A DNA stretch of 64,000 nucleotides from Sorangium cellulosum (GCF_004135735.1 NZ_CP012670.1:7642501-7706500); one strand, 5' to 3'; shown: positions 28,576-37,281, counted from the first letter of the stretch. The notes: a model not told the origin generated them from the letters alone. Translations and numbers: made by a program.

Positions 28576-30824
28576 GCCAGATCTCGTACGGGCTTTTCTC
28601 GGAGCTGCTCCTCGTGCGGATTCACGGGCGCGCCGAGGCGTACCTCCAGGCGAGCGGCGCCGCGCGGAGCGCGATCGTCGCCGCCTGCCGCAGCGAGGCC
28701 ACGGTGCCGGACCTCGCGCAGCGGATCCTCTCGCGCACCATCTACGCGCAGGCGTCGTCGCGCGTCGGCCCGCTCCGCGAGCTCCTCCAGAACGCGCTCG
28801 ACGCCTCGCCGCCCGGCGCCCGCATCGACGTCCGCTCGAGCGAGGACGGGCGCGAGATCTCGGTCACCGATCACGGCCGCGGCATGACCCGGACCGAGCT
28901 CCTCACCGACCTGCTCGTCCCGTTCCGGAGCGGCAAGGCGGGCGAGCCCGACGCGATCGGCGAGCACGGGATCGGCTTCTTCTCGGCGCTGGAGATCGCG
29001 CCCTGGATCGAGGTGGTCACCGCGACGGCCACCGACGGGCACCGGCTGCTCGTGGCGCCGCTCGGGGCGGGGCCGCGCTACGAGGACTTCTCGTGGACCC
29101 TGCTGCCGCTGCCCCGCCTGCCCCCCCCGCCCGCCCCGGCGCTCGCCGGCGATGGGCGCGCGCGCGGCCCCGCGCCGCAGCGCCGCAACGCGACGGGCAC
29201 CTCGGTGCGGCTGTCGCTCGCGCAGCGGGTCTCGCGGCCGGCGCTCGCCGCGGAGGTCGCCGCGGCGGTGGGGCTGGTCGATCCGAACGTCGCGCGGATC
29301 TACGTCGACGGCGCGCTCGTCAACACGGCGCGGGGGCGCCTCCGGCGCGCGGCGGAGGTGCCGATCGCGCTCTCGCCGTCGGGCGAGGTCCTGGGCGCGC
29401 TCGAGCTCCTCGTCGGCCGCGGCGAAGGCATCGAGCCGCAGCTCACCATCACCCAGAAGGGGCTCACGGTCGCGACGCGGATCGATCCCTTCCCCGGCCC
29501 CGAGCTCGGGCTGCACCGCGAGATCGCGCGGGCGATCACCGCGGCCGGCTTCGGCCTGGTCGCGGAGCTGCCGATCGGCGTGCCGCTGAACAAGGGCCGC
29601 TCGGCGGTCGCGGCGACCGCGGCCGCGGCGGTCGAGGCGGCGATCGTCGCCGCCTTCGAGCGGTTCATCCTGCGCGACGCGCTCTACGATCGCGAGCTGC
29701 TGCGCGCGGTGGATCACCGGCTCTCGTCGGTGCTCGACCGGCTCGTCGCCGCGGCGCTGCTCGGCGAGAGCATCACGATCGCGTCGGCCCAGCGGGTGGA
29801 CGAGCTCGACCCTGCCGCGCGCACGCCGACGGTGGCGGCCCCCGAGCAGGTCATCCGGTTCGCGAGCGGGCTGCTCGACGCGCCGCTCTTCCGGTCGATC
29901 GTGGTCGACGCCGGCGGCCAGCGGGCACACGCGGGGTCCGCGCCGCCGGCGCGGCCGGGCCAGCTCCAGTGGAGGAGCGTGTCGCTCACGCTGCGCGAGC
30001 TCCTGGAGGCCCACCGGGCGGGGGTGCTCCGGCCGCTCGAGGGCGCCCCGTTCCAGGAGGCGCGGCGCACCGCGCGCTGGCACCCGGGCGCCCCCCACCC
30101 CGCGCGCGAGGCCGCCTTCGGGCGGGAGGCGCCGTTCGCGCGGCCCGGGGAGCTCGTGTACCTCGCCATCGACGAGCCGCTCGCGCAGGCGTTCTGGCGG
30201 CGGCTCGTGACCGAGGGCGCGTCCGCGCAGCCCCTCGCGGCCGCCGCGGCCGGGGCCGCGCGCGCGTCGGGGGCGGCGTGCCCGATGCCTCGCACCTCGC
30301 GCGAGGTGCTCCTCAAGCTCGCGGCCGACGTGCCCGGCGTGCGCGCGGTCGTCGCGGCCATGACGGTGCTCGAGCGGCTCGACGCGGCGATCTCGGAGGC
30401 CGCGGACCTGCCGACGTCGCCGATCTGGGTGCACCAGGACCTCTACGGCCCCGACGAGATGGCGCACACGGACGGGAGCGGCATCAGCGTGAACCTCGCC
30501 TCGGCGCGGGTGCGGGCGCTGCTCACCGCGGTGCTCGTGCGCGACGACGCGATCGCCTTCAGCGCGCTCATCGACCTCGTGCTCCACGAGAAGACGCACG
30601 TGTCGCTGGCGAGCTACGTCCCGCGCCCGACGGCCGAGCACGGGACGAGCTTCTACCGGCGCAAGGACTGGATGCGAAGGCGGCTGCTGTCGGCGCTCGC
30701 GAGCGGCGCGGTGATGGACCCGATGCGGTGGCTCGCCGTGGCGCGGCGAGGGCTCGGGAGCGCGGCGCTGCCGGCGCCGGCAGAGCTGTCACGGGTGCTG
30801 CTGTCCGGCGCCGCTGCGGCCTGA
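28572..30824 (+). CDS. HSP90/MutL-like GHKL ATPase with C-terminal SprT-like HExxH domain
   Basis: A 750-residue protein. The ATP site has ELLQNALDA (E70, N74), DHGRGMT (100-106) and GEHGIGFF (130-137), then GTSVRL. An S5-like second domain (about 215-370) is likely. The last 150 residues carry LHEKTH (H672, E673, H676) and, 12 residues on, EHGTSF (E689-F694). This HExxH plus HGxxF spacing resembles SprT-like zinc peptidases. The ATPase could therefore act as a conformational switch for a peptidase or nucleic-acid-bound protein processor; that is inference. The ATG overlaps the stop of the partner ATPase. An array of REP-like motifs begins 11 nt after the stop. Confidence 0.85.
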   Translation: MSQISYGLFSELLLVRIHGRAEAYLQASGAARSAIVAACRSEATVPDLAQRILSRTIYAQASSRVGPLRELLQNALDASPPGARIDVRSSEDGREISVTDHGRGMTRTELLTDLLVPFRSGKAGEPDAIGEHGIGFFSALEIAPWIEVVTATATDGHRLLVAPLGAGPRYEDFSWTLLPLPRLPPPPAPALAGDGRARGPAPQRRNATGTSVRLSLAQRVSRPALAAEVAAAVGLVDPNVARIYVDGALVNTARGRLRRAAEVPIALSPSGEVLGALELLVGRGEGIEPQLTITQKGLTVATRIDPFPGPELGLHREIARAITAAGFGLVAELPIGVPLNKGRSAVAATAAAAVEAAIVAAFERFILRDALYDRELLRAVDHRLSSVLDRLVAAALLGESITIASAQRVDELDPAARTPTVAAPEQVIRFASGLLDAPLFRSIVVDAGGQRAHAGSAPPARPGQLQWRSVSLTLRELLEAHRAGVLRPLEGAPFQEARRTARWHPGAPHPAREAAFGREAPFARPGELVYLAIDEPLAQAFWRRLVTEGASAQPLAAAAAGAARASGAACPMPRTSREVLLKLAADVPGVRAVVAAMTVLERLDAAISEAADLPTSPIWVHQDLYGPDEMAHTDGSGISVNLASARVRALLTAVLVRDDAIAFSALIDLVLHEKTHVSLASYVPRPTAEHGTSFYRRKDWMRRRLLSALASGAVMDPMRWLAVARRGLGSAALPAPAELSRVLLSGAAAA

Positions 30825-31264
30825 GGGGACAACTTGACCCAGGTTGAGGGACAGCCTGACCCCGGACAACCGGACAACCGGACAACCTGACCCAGGTTGC
30901 AACCGGACAACCGGACCCAGGTTGAGCAACCCGGACAACCTGACCCACAGCAACCCGACCCAGGTTGCCTGGGACCGGACAACCTGACCCAGGTTGAACG
31001 AGCAGTGAGCACCCGACCCGGGTTGGCCGGGTTCCGACCCGACCCAGGTTGCCTGCGCCGCCGACCCAGGTTGATCGCGCCGCGCCGCGATCCGCGTCGC
31101 AATCCCGGTTGACTGCACTGTAGCGCGGGTTGGGGCAGCGCCGCACGCCGGCCCAACATGGCGGAAGCTGGCAGAAGCCGGCGGCCGCCACCCACAGGCC
31201 GAGGCAACTCCTTGAAATGATTCACGTCGCTCCACGGCGCGGCGCTTGTCTGTGTGCTCCGGCC
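30825..31264. other. Intergenic region filled by the left REP-like array
   Basis: Nearly all of 30830-31075 consists of copies and half-copies of the GACCCAGGTTG motif. The last ~190 bp hold the start region of the transposase gene. No gene is supported here; open frames are repeat-driven. Confidence 0.75.
30836..31073. repeat. Left REP-like array (GACCCAGGTTG orientation), 7 exact copies
   Basis: Exact GACCCAGGTTG occurs at 30836, 30889, 30914, 30957, 30986, 31041 and 31063, with degenerate copies between (for example GACCCGGGTTG at 31014). Several form the small hairpin CAACCTG-ACC-CAGGTTG (for example around 30885 and 30982), preceded by CCGGA. Spacing is irregular. Confidence 0.92.
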
Positions 31265-32185
31265 ATGAGCCAGCCTCGCGAGATCGCTCCAGGCGCCACC
31301 TACCTGGTCACCCGGCGCGTCCTGCGCCGACACCTCCTCTTTCGCCCCGATGCGGCCATCAACCAGCTCATGCTCTACGTCCTTGCTGTCTCGGCCCGCC
31401 GCTACGGCGTCGAGGTTCATGCCTTCTGCATGATGTCGACGCATCTGCATCTCGTCGTGACCGATGTACATGGCGTCCTGCCACGATTTTTGCAGTTCTT
31501 CCATCGCATCGTCGCGCTCGGCACCAAGGTGTTGCGGAAGTGGGAGGGGCCGGTATGGGACCATGAAGCCACGAGTGTGGTACGGCTGCTGACGCAGGCG
31601 GCGGTGGTGGAGAAGATCGCCTACGTCCTCGTGAACCCTGTGGCCGCTGGCCTCGTCCGGCATGCGAGCGAATGGCCGGGCGCCAGGGTGGACGTGGGTG
31701 AGATCGGCCGTGGCGTGCTGCACGCGGCGCGTCCCTCGGTATATCTCGATCCAAAAAATCCGCAGTGGATCGAGGAAGCAATGCTCCCACTCGCACTTCC
31801 GCCGGGCATCGACCAGGGCAACGCGGACGGCTTTCGCCATCAGGTCGCCGCTGAGGTCGAGCGACAGGAAGCGCTGGCCCATGCGGAGGCGGAGCGGCAA
31901 GGGCTCGGTTTCCTGGGCGCCGATCGAGCCAGCGAGATCCCCCCCTATGAGCGGGTCACGAGCTTCGAGGTGTTGCGCAAGTGTAATCCGACGTTCGCAG
32001 TCGGCCGTGAGCAGGGTGACGCGCGGCGAACCGCTGCGGCTGCTGTGCGGGCGTTTCGCGCCTCGTACCGCGTGGCGCTGGAACGATCGCGTGCCGGCGT
32101 GCGCAGCGCCCTGTTCCCGGCGGGGACGTGGTGGATGCGTACGTTTCACGGCGCTAGCGTGAACGACGTGGTGCTCTCGACATAG
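31265..32185 (+). CDS. REP-associated tyrosine transposase-like protein (IS200-type HUH family)
   Basis: A 306-residue protein. The HUH metal site is STHLHLVV, and the catalytic tyrosine is expected in AYVLVNPVAAGLV, the standard RAYT context. The typical opening (PGATYLVTRRVLRRHLLFRPD) is present. The core is complete; the C-terminal third (about 200-306) is an extension that I do not recognise. It is known that such enzymes cut and rejoin single-stranded REP hairpins. ATG 31265 is chosen because homologous proteins start just before this block. No terminal inverted repeats of a classical IS are evident; motif arrays flank it instead. Confidence 0.88.
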   Translation: MSQPREIAPGATYLVTRRVLRRHLLFRPDAAINQLMLYVLAVSARRYGVEVHAFCMMSTHLHLVVTDVHGVLPRFLQFFHRIVALGTKVLRKWEGPVWDHEATSVVRLLTQAAVVEKIAYVLVNPVAAGLVRHASEWPGARVDVGEIGRGVLHAARPSVYLDPKNPQWIEEAMLPLALPPGIDQGNADGFRHQVAAEVERQEALAHAEAERQGLGFLGADRASEIPPYERVTSFEVLRKCNPTFAVGREQGDARRTAAAAVRAFRASYRVALERSRAGVRSALFPAGTWWMRTFHGASVNDVVLST

Positions 32186-32613
32186 AACCGCTCACCGGAG
32201 CGTGAGCGAGACGGACAGTGGCGAGCGACAGCTTCGGCGTGTCGTCGTGGGGTTGTGCGTTCGCAGAAGTAGGAGCAGGCGACAGAGCCTCCACACAGCA
32301 TTGAGCGAATGGGCACGCATGCGTCGTGCCGCGCTGAGCATGGGCGACGAGGCGCGGAGACCGGGCCGTTGGAGGTTTGCAGGGCCGACGGGGGCCGTTC
32401 CATACCGACGGGCGAGCCGCGGTCGATGGCTCATCGTAGGTCGGGTCGGCCGGAGTCGACCTGGTTCGGCCGGAATCAACCTGGTTCGGGTCGGCCACCT
32501 GGGCCGGCCGAGGTCAACCTGGGTCGGCCGAGGTCAACCTGGGTCGGCCGAGGTCAACCTGGGTCGGCCGAGGTCAACCTGGGTCGAGTCGGCCAACCTG
32601 GGTCGGGTCGGCA
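32186..32613. other. Intergenic region with the right REP-like array
   Basis: The first ~250 bp show no gene and are less GC-rich than the surrounding genes. From about 32440 the right motif array begins and runs to the stop of the convergent protease gene at 32614. Confidence 0.65.
32501..32604. repeat. Right REP-like array (CAACCTGGGTC orientation), 5 exact copies
   Basis: Exact CAACCTGGGTC occurs at 32515, 32535, 32555, 32575 and 32594. The first four have a regular 20-bp period with the spacer GGCCGAGGT; degenerate copies (CAACCTGGTTC at 32478) lie to the left. The array sits directly against the end of the protease gene. Confidence 0.92.
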
Positions 32614-34581
32614 TCAGTTCACTTCGGCGTGAGACCAGGCGAAGTCGCCGACCAGACGCAGATAGTATCCGCCGTCGCAGGCGGGGGGATAGCTCGAGGG
32701 CGACACCCACGTGTTCAGGACGCTGACTCCATTGAGCTCGACCGTCGTCATGTTCCACGATTGCAGGTTCGAGCTCGCAGCATCGAAGAACACGCAGGTA
32801 TCGACGGGACCGTCGCTCATATAAGGGAGGGTCACGTGCGCCGCCGACTCGCAGCCCGCGGGTACGCAGGTGGAGCACACCCCGCAGTCCGCTTCACAGG
32901 ACTGGCAGCTCTCGAGCGCGGAGCACGCGCTGTCGCCGCAGCTCCCGGGGTTGGCCGCCACCAGAGGCGCCGCCGTGGCGAGATCCGGCAGCGGGCCGAT
33001 CTTGCGGCTGAGCTGGCCTTGCTGCGGCTTCCCGGTATTCACGAGCAGATCGCGCACCTGTTGCGGCGTGAGCGGCCCTGACGCTTGCCGCGCGACGCCC
33101 TGCAGCACGGCCACCGCACCGCTCACGATCGCGGAGGCGCTCGACGTTCCGGAGAACGTCGCGGTGTAACGGTCCCGCTCGCCCAGCGTCCCACTGTAGA
33201 GCTGGCCGTCGCCTCCCGTCGTGACCACGTTCTGTCCCCAGGCATGGACGTCCACGCGGTCGCCGCTGTTGCTGGAGCAGTTCGGGCCGCGTGAGGTCGA
33301 CAGGCTCGCGCCCACCATCAAGGCGCCGGAGTCCCGGACGGCCCGGTCGAAGGCCCCTCCGTACGTCGGGTGGTCCAGATCCACCGAGCCGTTGCCAGCC
33401 GCCTCGACCACGATGATCCCGTTGGCCGTCGCCGTCTGGATCGCGTCGAACGAGGCCTGGAAGAACTCCATGGGAACGTAGTTGCACTGGGTGCTGTTGC
33501 AGCTGCACGTGGTCGTGCTCGGGCCGCGAGAATGCACCTCGATGAGCACGACGTCGCCGGCCGTGAGCTGCGCGGCAGCGAGCGCGATCGCGGGCCCGAC
33601 GTCGATGCCCACCCAGCTCGCGTAGCCGATGCCCGCGAGCGGCGCGACGCCGGTCACGCCGAAGCCGTTCTCCTGCCCGACCAGGACGCCAGCCACGGCG
33701 GTGCCGTGGTCCGCGCCGCCAGGGCTCGGCGCGGGCGCGTAGAAGAACGGCGCCGGGAGGTCCTCGTGATCGGGGACCCAGTATCGCTCGACGTCGATGA
33801 TTCGAACGTCCTCGCCACGGCCGCCCGGGAGCAAACGCGCCTCGGCCACCCCCATGCCGTTCTCGTCGCTCTCCACGTAACCTTGCATGGACGTGAAATC
33901 CGGCGTGCTCGCGTCCAGGGCCACGACGCCGGCGCTCGCCTCCGGGGCCGCGGTCGCGGGCTCGGGCTTCGGCTGCACGTAGGCGATCTCCACGCTGGGG
34001 TGGGCGTTCAGCGCCTCCACCAGCTCGACCAGCGCGCTCCGCGGGCCTCCCGACCAGGGGGCGTCGAAATAGAGCGACAGATCCGCGAGCTGCCTCGAGC
34101 TCCGCTGCTCGCCGCTCGCCTTGAGCGACGCGAGCCGCGCCTCGGGCAGCGGAAACAAGGACTTGAGGCCCATCGATCGCTTCGCGAGGAGCGCGGTGAC
34201 GCTGCCCAGATCACGCGACAGCTGATCGGCGTCGAGGCCGCTCGCAGCGCTCGAGAGATCGCCGATACCAGGGCTGCTCAGCGTCGAGCCGCGAAGCTGA
34301 ACCCCTGTCCCTTCGTGGAACTTGATCACGACGCGGACGTCGGAGACGTCCTCCGGGATCCACGCGGACGCCCGAGACTTGTCCGGAACCGCCCGCAGGC
34401 CTCGAGCGGGCGCGCTGGCCGGGCTCCCGGCGACCATGGGCTGCGACACCCGGGCGACCGGCTCCGCATCGCCGCAGCCCAGGACGCCGGCCGAGATCCC
34501 CAGCAGCAGCGCGTGCAGGGCGCGACGCAAAGAAACATGACGAGACACGATGTTGGAGTGCTTGGTTTGATTGACTGGCAT
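32614..34581 (-). CDS. Subtilisin-like (S8) serine protease, predicted lipoprotein
   Basis: A 655-residue secreted protease. The signal sequence ends in a lipobox (GVLGCGD). An inhibitor-like propeptide region (about 70-210) precedes the peptidase domain. The triad is D263 (RIIDVER), H292 (ADHGTAVAG) and S480 (FSGTSSAS), with the oxyanion Asn in AAGNGS. After the domain come a Cys-rich segment (CGDSACSALESC and CQSCEADCGVC, the disulfide-rich type common in myxobacterial exoproteins) and a beta-rich C-terminus. ATG 34581 is used; the codon before it is an in-frame GTG. A role in protein digestion outside the cell is likely. Confidence 0.92.
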   Translation of the reverse strand: MPVNQTKHSNIVSRHVSLRRALHALLLGISAGVLGCGDAEPVARVSQPMVAGSPASAPARGLRAVPDKSRASAWIPEDVSDVRVVIKFHEGTGVQLRGSTLSSPGIGDLSSAASGLDADQLSRDLGSVTALLAKRSMGLKSLFPLPEARLASLKASGEQRSSRQLADLSLYFDAPWSGGPRSALVELVEALNAHPSVEIAYVQPKPEPATAAPEASAGVVALDASTPDFTSMQGYVESDENGMGVAEARLLPGGRGEDVRIIDVERYWVPDHEDLPAPFFYAPAPSPGGADHGTAVAGVLVGQENGFGVTGVAPLAGIGYASWVGIDVGPAIALAAAQLTAGDVVLIEVHSRGPSTTTCSCNSTQCNYVPMEFFQASFDAIQTATANGIIVVEAAGNGSVDLDHPTYGGAFDRAVRDSGALMVGASLSTSRGPNCSSNSGDRVDVHAWGQNVVTTGGDGQLYSGTLGERDRYTATFSGTSSASAIVSGAVAVLQGVARQASGPLTPQQVRDLLVNTGKPQQGQLSRKIGPLPDLATAAPLVAANPGSCGDSACSALESCQSCEADCGVCSTCVPAGCESAAHVTLPYMSDGPVDTCVFFDAASSNLQSWNMTTVELNGVSVLNTWVSPSSYPPACDGGYYLRLVGDFAWSHAEVN

Positions 34582-34732
34582 CACGGCATCAAAAGCAAGG
34601 GTGGACGATTCCCTGTTCGAGGGCGAACAGAGGACCGCCGCGCCTGTCCTCGGCAGCGTTGAGTCTCGGGCTCAAGGGGCCTTCGGAGACAGAGGGACCT
34701 TCGAAAGCGAACAAAGCAGGGTCCGGGCACGC

Positions 34733-34751
34733 GCCAGGGCGTAACCCTGGC
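34733..34751. promoter_or_regulatory. Inverted repeat in the protease leader
   Basis: GCCAGGG (34733-34739) and CCCTGGC (34745-34751) form a 7-bp stem with a 5-nt loop, about 150 bp upstream of the protease start. It is a possible operator or weak terminator. Confidence 0.35.
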
Positions 34752-34847
34752 ATCACGGACACCTGCGCAGCGCCCTGCTGGATGCTGCCGAGGCGCTCGC
34801 GACGTTCGGAGCAGACTTGTCATGGCGATCGGGCGCTGTCAAGCGAC

Positions 34848-34863
34848 CGGATGCCAGCATCCG
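34848..34863 (-). terminator. Possible terminator/inverted repeat after the PIN gene
   Basis: Perfect inverted repeat CGGATGC/GCATCCG with a 2-nt centre, 38 nt downstream of the PIN stop. It has no T-run, so an operator role is equally possible. Confidence 0.35.
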
Positions 34864-34900
34864 CTTCATACTTCTTGACATTTCACGAGCAGCGCGGGGG

Positions 34901-35428
34901 TCACTCGCCCATCTTCTCCTCGTACTTCGCCGCGATGTCGTGCTCGCACAGGAACTCGATGGTCACGCCGATCTTCGAGAGCGCAGCGCGCCACCCCCAC
35001 CACTTGCTGTCGAAGGACTGCAAGATCGGCGGGTGCTCGGCGTGCGCGGCGGCCACGGCGAGGAATTTCCGATCCGAGCGATCATAGACGATGCCCCCCG
35101 GCGGCCTCGGCAGCTCGACGAAATCCTCCTCGTCGTCCTCGGCCGGCGTGATCGGCACGCGCGTGACCTTCTCGCCGCCCCACTCGTGCGTGAGCAGCCA
35201 CTTGAGAAAGGCGTCCCCCGGTCCGGGCTGGCCCCTTGCGCTCAGGTTGGCGCGGTACTCCGCGACGATCCGCCCGCCGTCATCGATGAAGACGTGCCCC
35301 CGCGCCATCACGGCCTGAAGCGCCCTGGCGCTCGCCACGGTGCAGGCCGCGGACACGCCCGGGTTCGCGCCGTTGGCGGTCATCGTCACGTTCGTGTCGA
35401 CCACGCAGCGCAGAGACACCCGGGTCAC
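34901..35428 (-). CDS. PIN-domain protein coupled to an ATPase
   Basis: A 175-residue PIN-like nuclease. The N-terminus has the VVDTNV motif (D11, N13), then GRIVAEYR (Glu), and VYDRSDRKFLAVA supplies the later acidic cluster (DRSD). PIN domains are metal-dependent RNases found in toxins and in defence modules. The GTG start overlaps the stop of the ATPase gene (GTGA). It is longer than most VapC toxins and no VapB-like antitoxin is adjacent; the ATPase takes the partner position. Ribonuclease activity is inferred from motifs only. Confidence 0.82.
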   Translation of the reverse strand: MTRVSLRCVVDTNVTMTANGANPGVSAACTVASARALQAVMARGHVFIDDGGRIVAEYRANLSARGQPGPGDAFLKWLLTHEWGGEKVTRVPITPAEDDEEDFVELPRPPGGIVYDRSDRKFLAVAAAHAEHPPILQSFDSKWWGWRAALSKIGVTIEFLCEHDIAAKYEEKMGE

Positions 35429-36822
35429 GAGGATCTCCCCTTCCGCATTCGCCTGGCCTGAGCCTCCGTCCGGGCGACGAGATCGTCCATCTCGTCCCCG
35501 AAGAAGCCGTCCGGCCAGTTCCGGATGTTGCCGTAGTCGTCGACGTCCAGCTCCTCGATCCGGGCGCTCGCGTCCTCGGTATGGACGAAGTAGAGCGCGG
35601 CGTCGTCCTTCGAGAGCGCCTCCTCGGCGATGCGCCGCTGGAGGCGCCGCAGGAAGTGCTCGGAGTGGCTCTCGACGATGAGCTGGCAGTCGCGCGCCTC
35701 GCCGTCCTCGCGGGCGCGGATCGCGTCGATGAACAGGTCGGCCAGCTCGGCCTGCACGCGCGGGTGCAGGTGCATCTCGGGTTGCTCGAAGATCACGATC
35801 GAGCGCCGGGGCACGTAGAAGCACTCGACGATCACCGGCAGCACGTGGCTCACGCCGAAGCCCACGTCCGAGAGCTTCACCTCCGGGCGCCTCGCGCCCG
35901 TCCGCACGAGGACCTCGTACTCCTTGCGGTGCTCCCCCAGCGCCTTGACCTGGAACTCGTGGATCAGCCCCATGCTCCGCAGCCGCTCCGCCACGGCCTG
36001 CGCGAGGGGCATCGGCCTCTGCCTCCCCTCCCAGTGGAAGGCCCGGTCGCCGGCGGCGAGGATCGCCTCGATCGCGCGCTCGCCGCGGGCTCCGACGTGC
36101 TCCGGGATCTCGCCGGACCAGAGGTGGTGCCGCCTCGGGACCTCGCGGAACGGCCCGACGTAGAACACGCCCTCCAGCAACCGCTCGAGCTCCAGCGCGA
36201 GGTCGGCCGTGAAGGCGGCGTTCTGGTAATACGCGGCGACCTCGTCGGGGAAGCCGTAGAAGCGAACGGGCGCGGGCAGCGCCGAGGCGTGGCCCTCGCG
36301 GCGCGCCAGCGCATAGCGAGAAGACGAGAGATCGAACTCGGCCTTCCTGCGGCGCTGCCTGGCCCCGGACCGCTCCGTGACGGCGAGATCGAGGACCCCG
36401 GCCCCACCCCTCCGCAGCTCGTAGCGGAAGGACTCGGTCCAGGGTTGATGCCTCTCGTCCGCGACGAGGCGCGCCCCGAACTCGAGCTCATCGCCCGCGT
36501 ACGCCGCGCCCGAGAGCGGGTCGCGGATCTCGAGCGGCCGCTCCAGCGACCACCGGAGCGTGAACTCGACCGGCCGCGAGACGTCGTGTCCGTGCACCGT
36601 GTCTTCGTACGTGCCGACCTCCACGAGGCCCCGGCCGTCGCCGAGCTGCAGCGCGCGCTGCCGGTCCGGAGACTCGGCCGTCTGCTTCAGCAGCAAGAGC
36701 AGCTGCGGGACGCTCGTCTTGCCGGCGCTGTTGGTGCCGAAGAGCACGGTCAGCGGAGCCAGCCGGATGTCCCCCGAGTCCTGCCAGGCCTTGAAGTTCC
36801 TGAGTCGCAGCTTGGTCAGCAT
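35425..36822 (-). CDS. ABC-type ATPase of the OLD/DUF3696-like group, partner of the PIN protein
   Basis: A 465-residue ATPase of the AAA_15/AAA_21 kind. Walker A is FGTNSAGKTS (residues 28-37), an ABC-signature-like segment is LSDVGFGVSHVLP, Walker B is IVIFEQPEMHLHP, and the H-loop is IVESHSEHFLRRLQ. Between them is the helical insertion typical of SMC/OLD-type ATPases. The last ~50 residues fit a DUF3696-like tail. ATG 36822 is preceded by GGGAGACGGAG and begins the conserved MLTKLRLRNFKAW block. ATPases of this kind are sensors in several two-gene phage defences; here the second gene is a PIN nuclease. Confidence 0.87.
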   Translation of the reverse strand: MLTKLRLRNFKAWQDSGDIRLAPLTVLFGTNSAGKTSVPQLLLLLKQTAESPDRQRALQLGDGRGLVEVGTYEDTVHGHDVSRPVEFTLRWSLERPLEIRDPLSGAAYAGDELEFGARLVADERHQPWTESFRYELRRGGAGVLDLAVTERSGARQRRRKAEFDLSSSRYALARREGHASALPAPVRFYGFPDEVAAYYQNAAFTADLALELERLLEGVFYVGPFREVPRRHHLWSGEIPEHVGARGERAIEAILAAGDRAFHWEGRQRPMPLAQAVAERLRSMGLIHEFQVKALGEHRKEYEVLVRTGARRPEVKLSDVGFGVSHVLPVIVECFYVPRRSIVIFEQPEMHLHPRVQAELADLFIDAIRAREDGEARDCQLIVESHSEHFLRRLQRRIAEEALSKDDAALYFVHTEDASARIEELDVDDYGNIRNWPDGFFGDEMDDLVARTEAQARRMRKGRSS

Positions 36823-37281
36823 CTCCGTCTCCCGCGCGAACAGCCCCTGCTGGAGACCGGCCGGCCTCGGCGCGCCTGGCTCCGGCCCCGTCGCCCGGTC
36901 GTCGCCGCGCCGCGCTGCCCTCTCGTCGGGAGGAAGGGAAAGCAAAGCGCTTCGATGATGTCAACGGCGAACCGCCTCGTTCACCTCGGGGGGACAGGGC
37001 CGGAATGATCACGTGCTGGCCGGACGACCGGTCGAGGGCCCAGCGGCTCGGGGGGCCCGCGCGGGCGTCATGATCTCGCTGACACGCCGGCACAGCTCGG
37101 CACAGGCGCCGGCGGGTGGTGGTCACGTTTGGGGTGCTCACCTCCGGGGCTTGCGTTCCGGCGGGCCCCTTTTGTGGCCCGCCTGCACTCCAGCCCCTCC
37201 GGTGCGCACCCCAAACGTGACCACCACCCGCCGGGGGGAGCGGCATCGAAGGGCCGAGCGCTGGACGGGACGGGGAGCGCT
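36823..37281. other. Intergenic region containing hairpin copy B
   Basis: This lies between the DUF3160 gene stop and the ATPase start (both minus strand). Bases 37109-37234 are the long hairpin. The remainder (36823-37108) should carry the ATPase promoter; no element could be matched. Confidence 0.6.
37109..37234. repeat. Long hairpin element, copy B (inverted orientation, 29-bp outer stem)
   Basis: Bases 37109-37137 are the exact reverse complement of 37206-37234. The core (37138-37205) is the reverse complement of the core in copies A, C and D, carrying CTCACCTCCGGGGCTTGCG and CAGCCCCTCCGGTG. The outer stem (CGGGTGGTGGTCACGTTTGG) is partly like that of copy D but unlike A and C. It lies 47 nt downstream of the DUF3160 gene stop. 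Confidence 0.93.

Larger units (their letters stand above)
30836..32604. mobile_element. RAYT/REP-type module: HUH transposase between inverted motif arrays
   Basis: The transposase gene is bracketed by two arrays of the same 11-bp motif in opposite orientation: seven GACCCAGGTTG on the left and five CAACCTGGGTC on the right. REP-associated tyrosine transposases act on short hairpins like this, so gene and arrays probably form one functional unit. Exact ends and target-site changes cannot be seen. Confidence 0.7.
34582..34900. other. Intergenic region with two inverted repeats
   Basis: This lies between the PIN gene stop and the protease start, both on the minus strand. CGGATGC-CA-GCATCCG (34848-34863) lies 38 nt after the PIN stop and may end that transcript. 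GCCAGGG-N5-CCCTGGC (34733-34751) lies within the protease leader and could be a terminator or operator. A TTGACA on the minus strand at about 34840-34845 is a possible -35 element without a clear -10. Confidence 0.45.

Noticed and set aside
30836..31073. CRISPR array candidate
   Set aside because: The repeats are 11 bp and irregularly spaced, flank an HUH transposase, and recur inverted on its other side. REP-like is the better reading.
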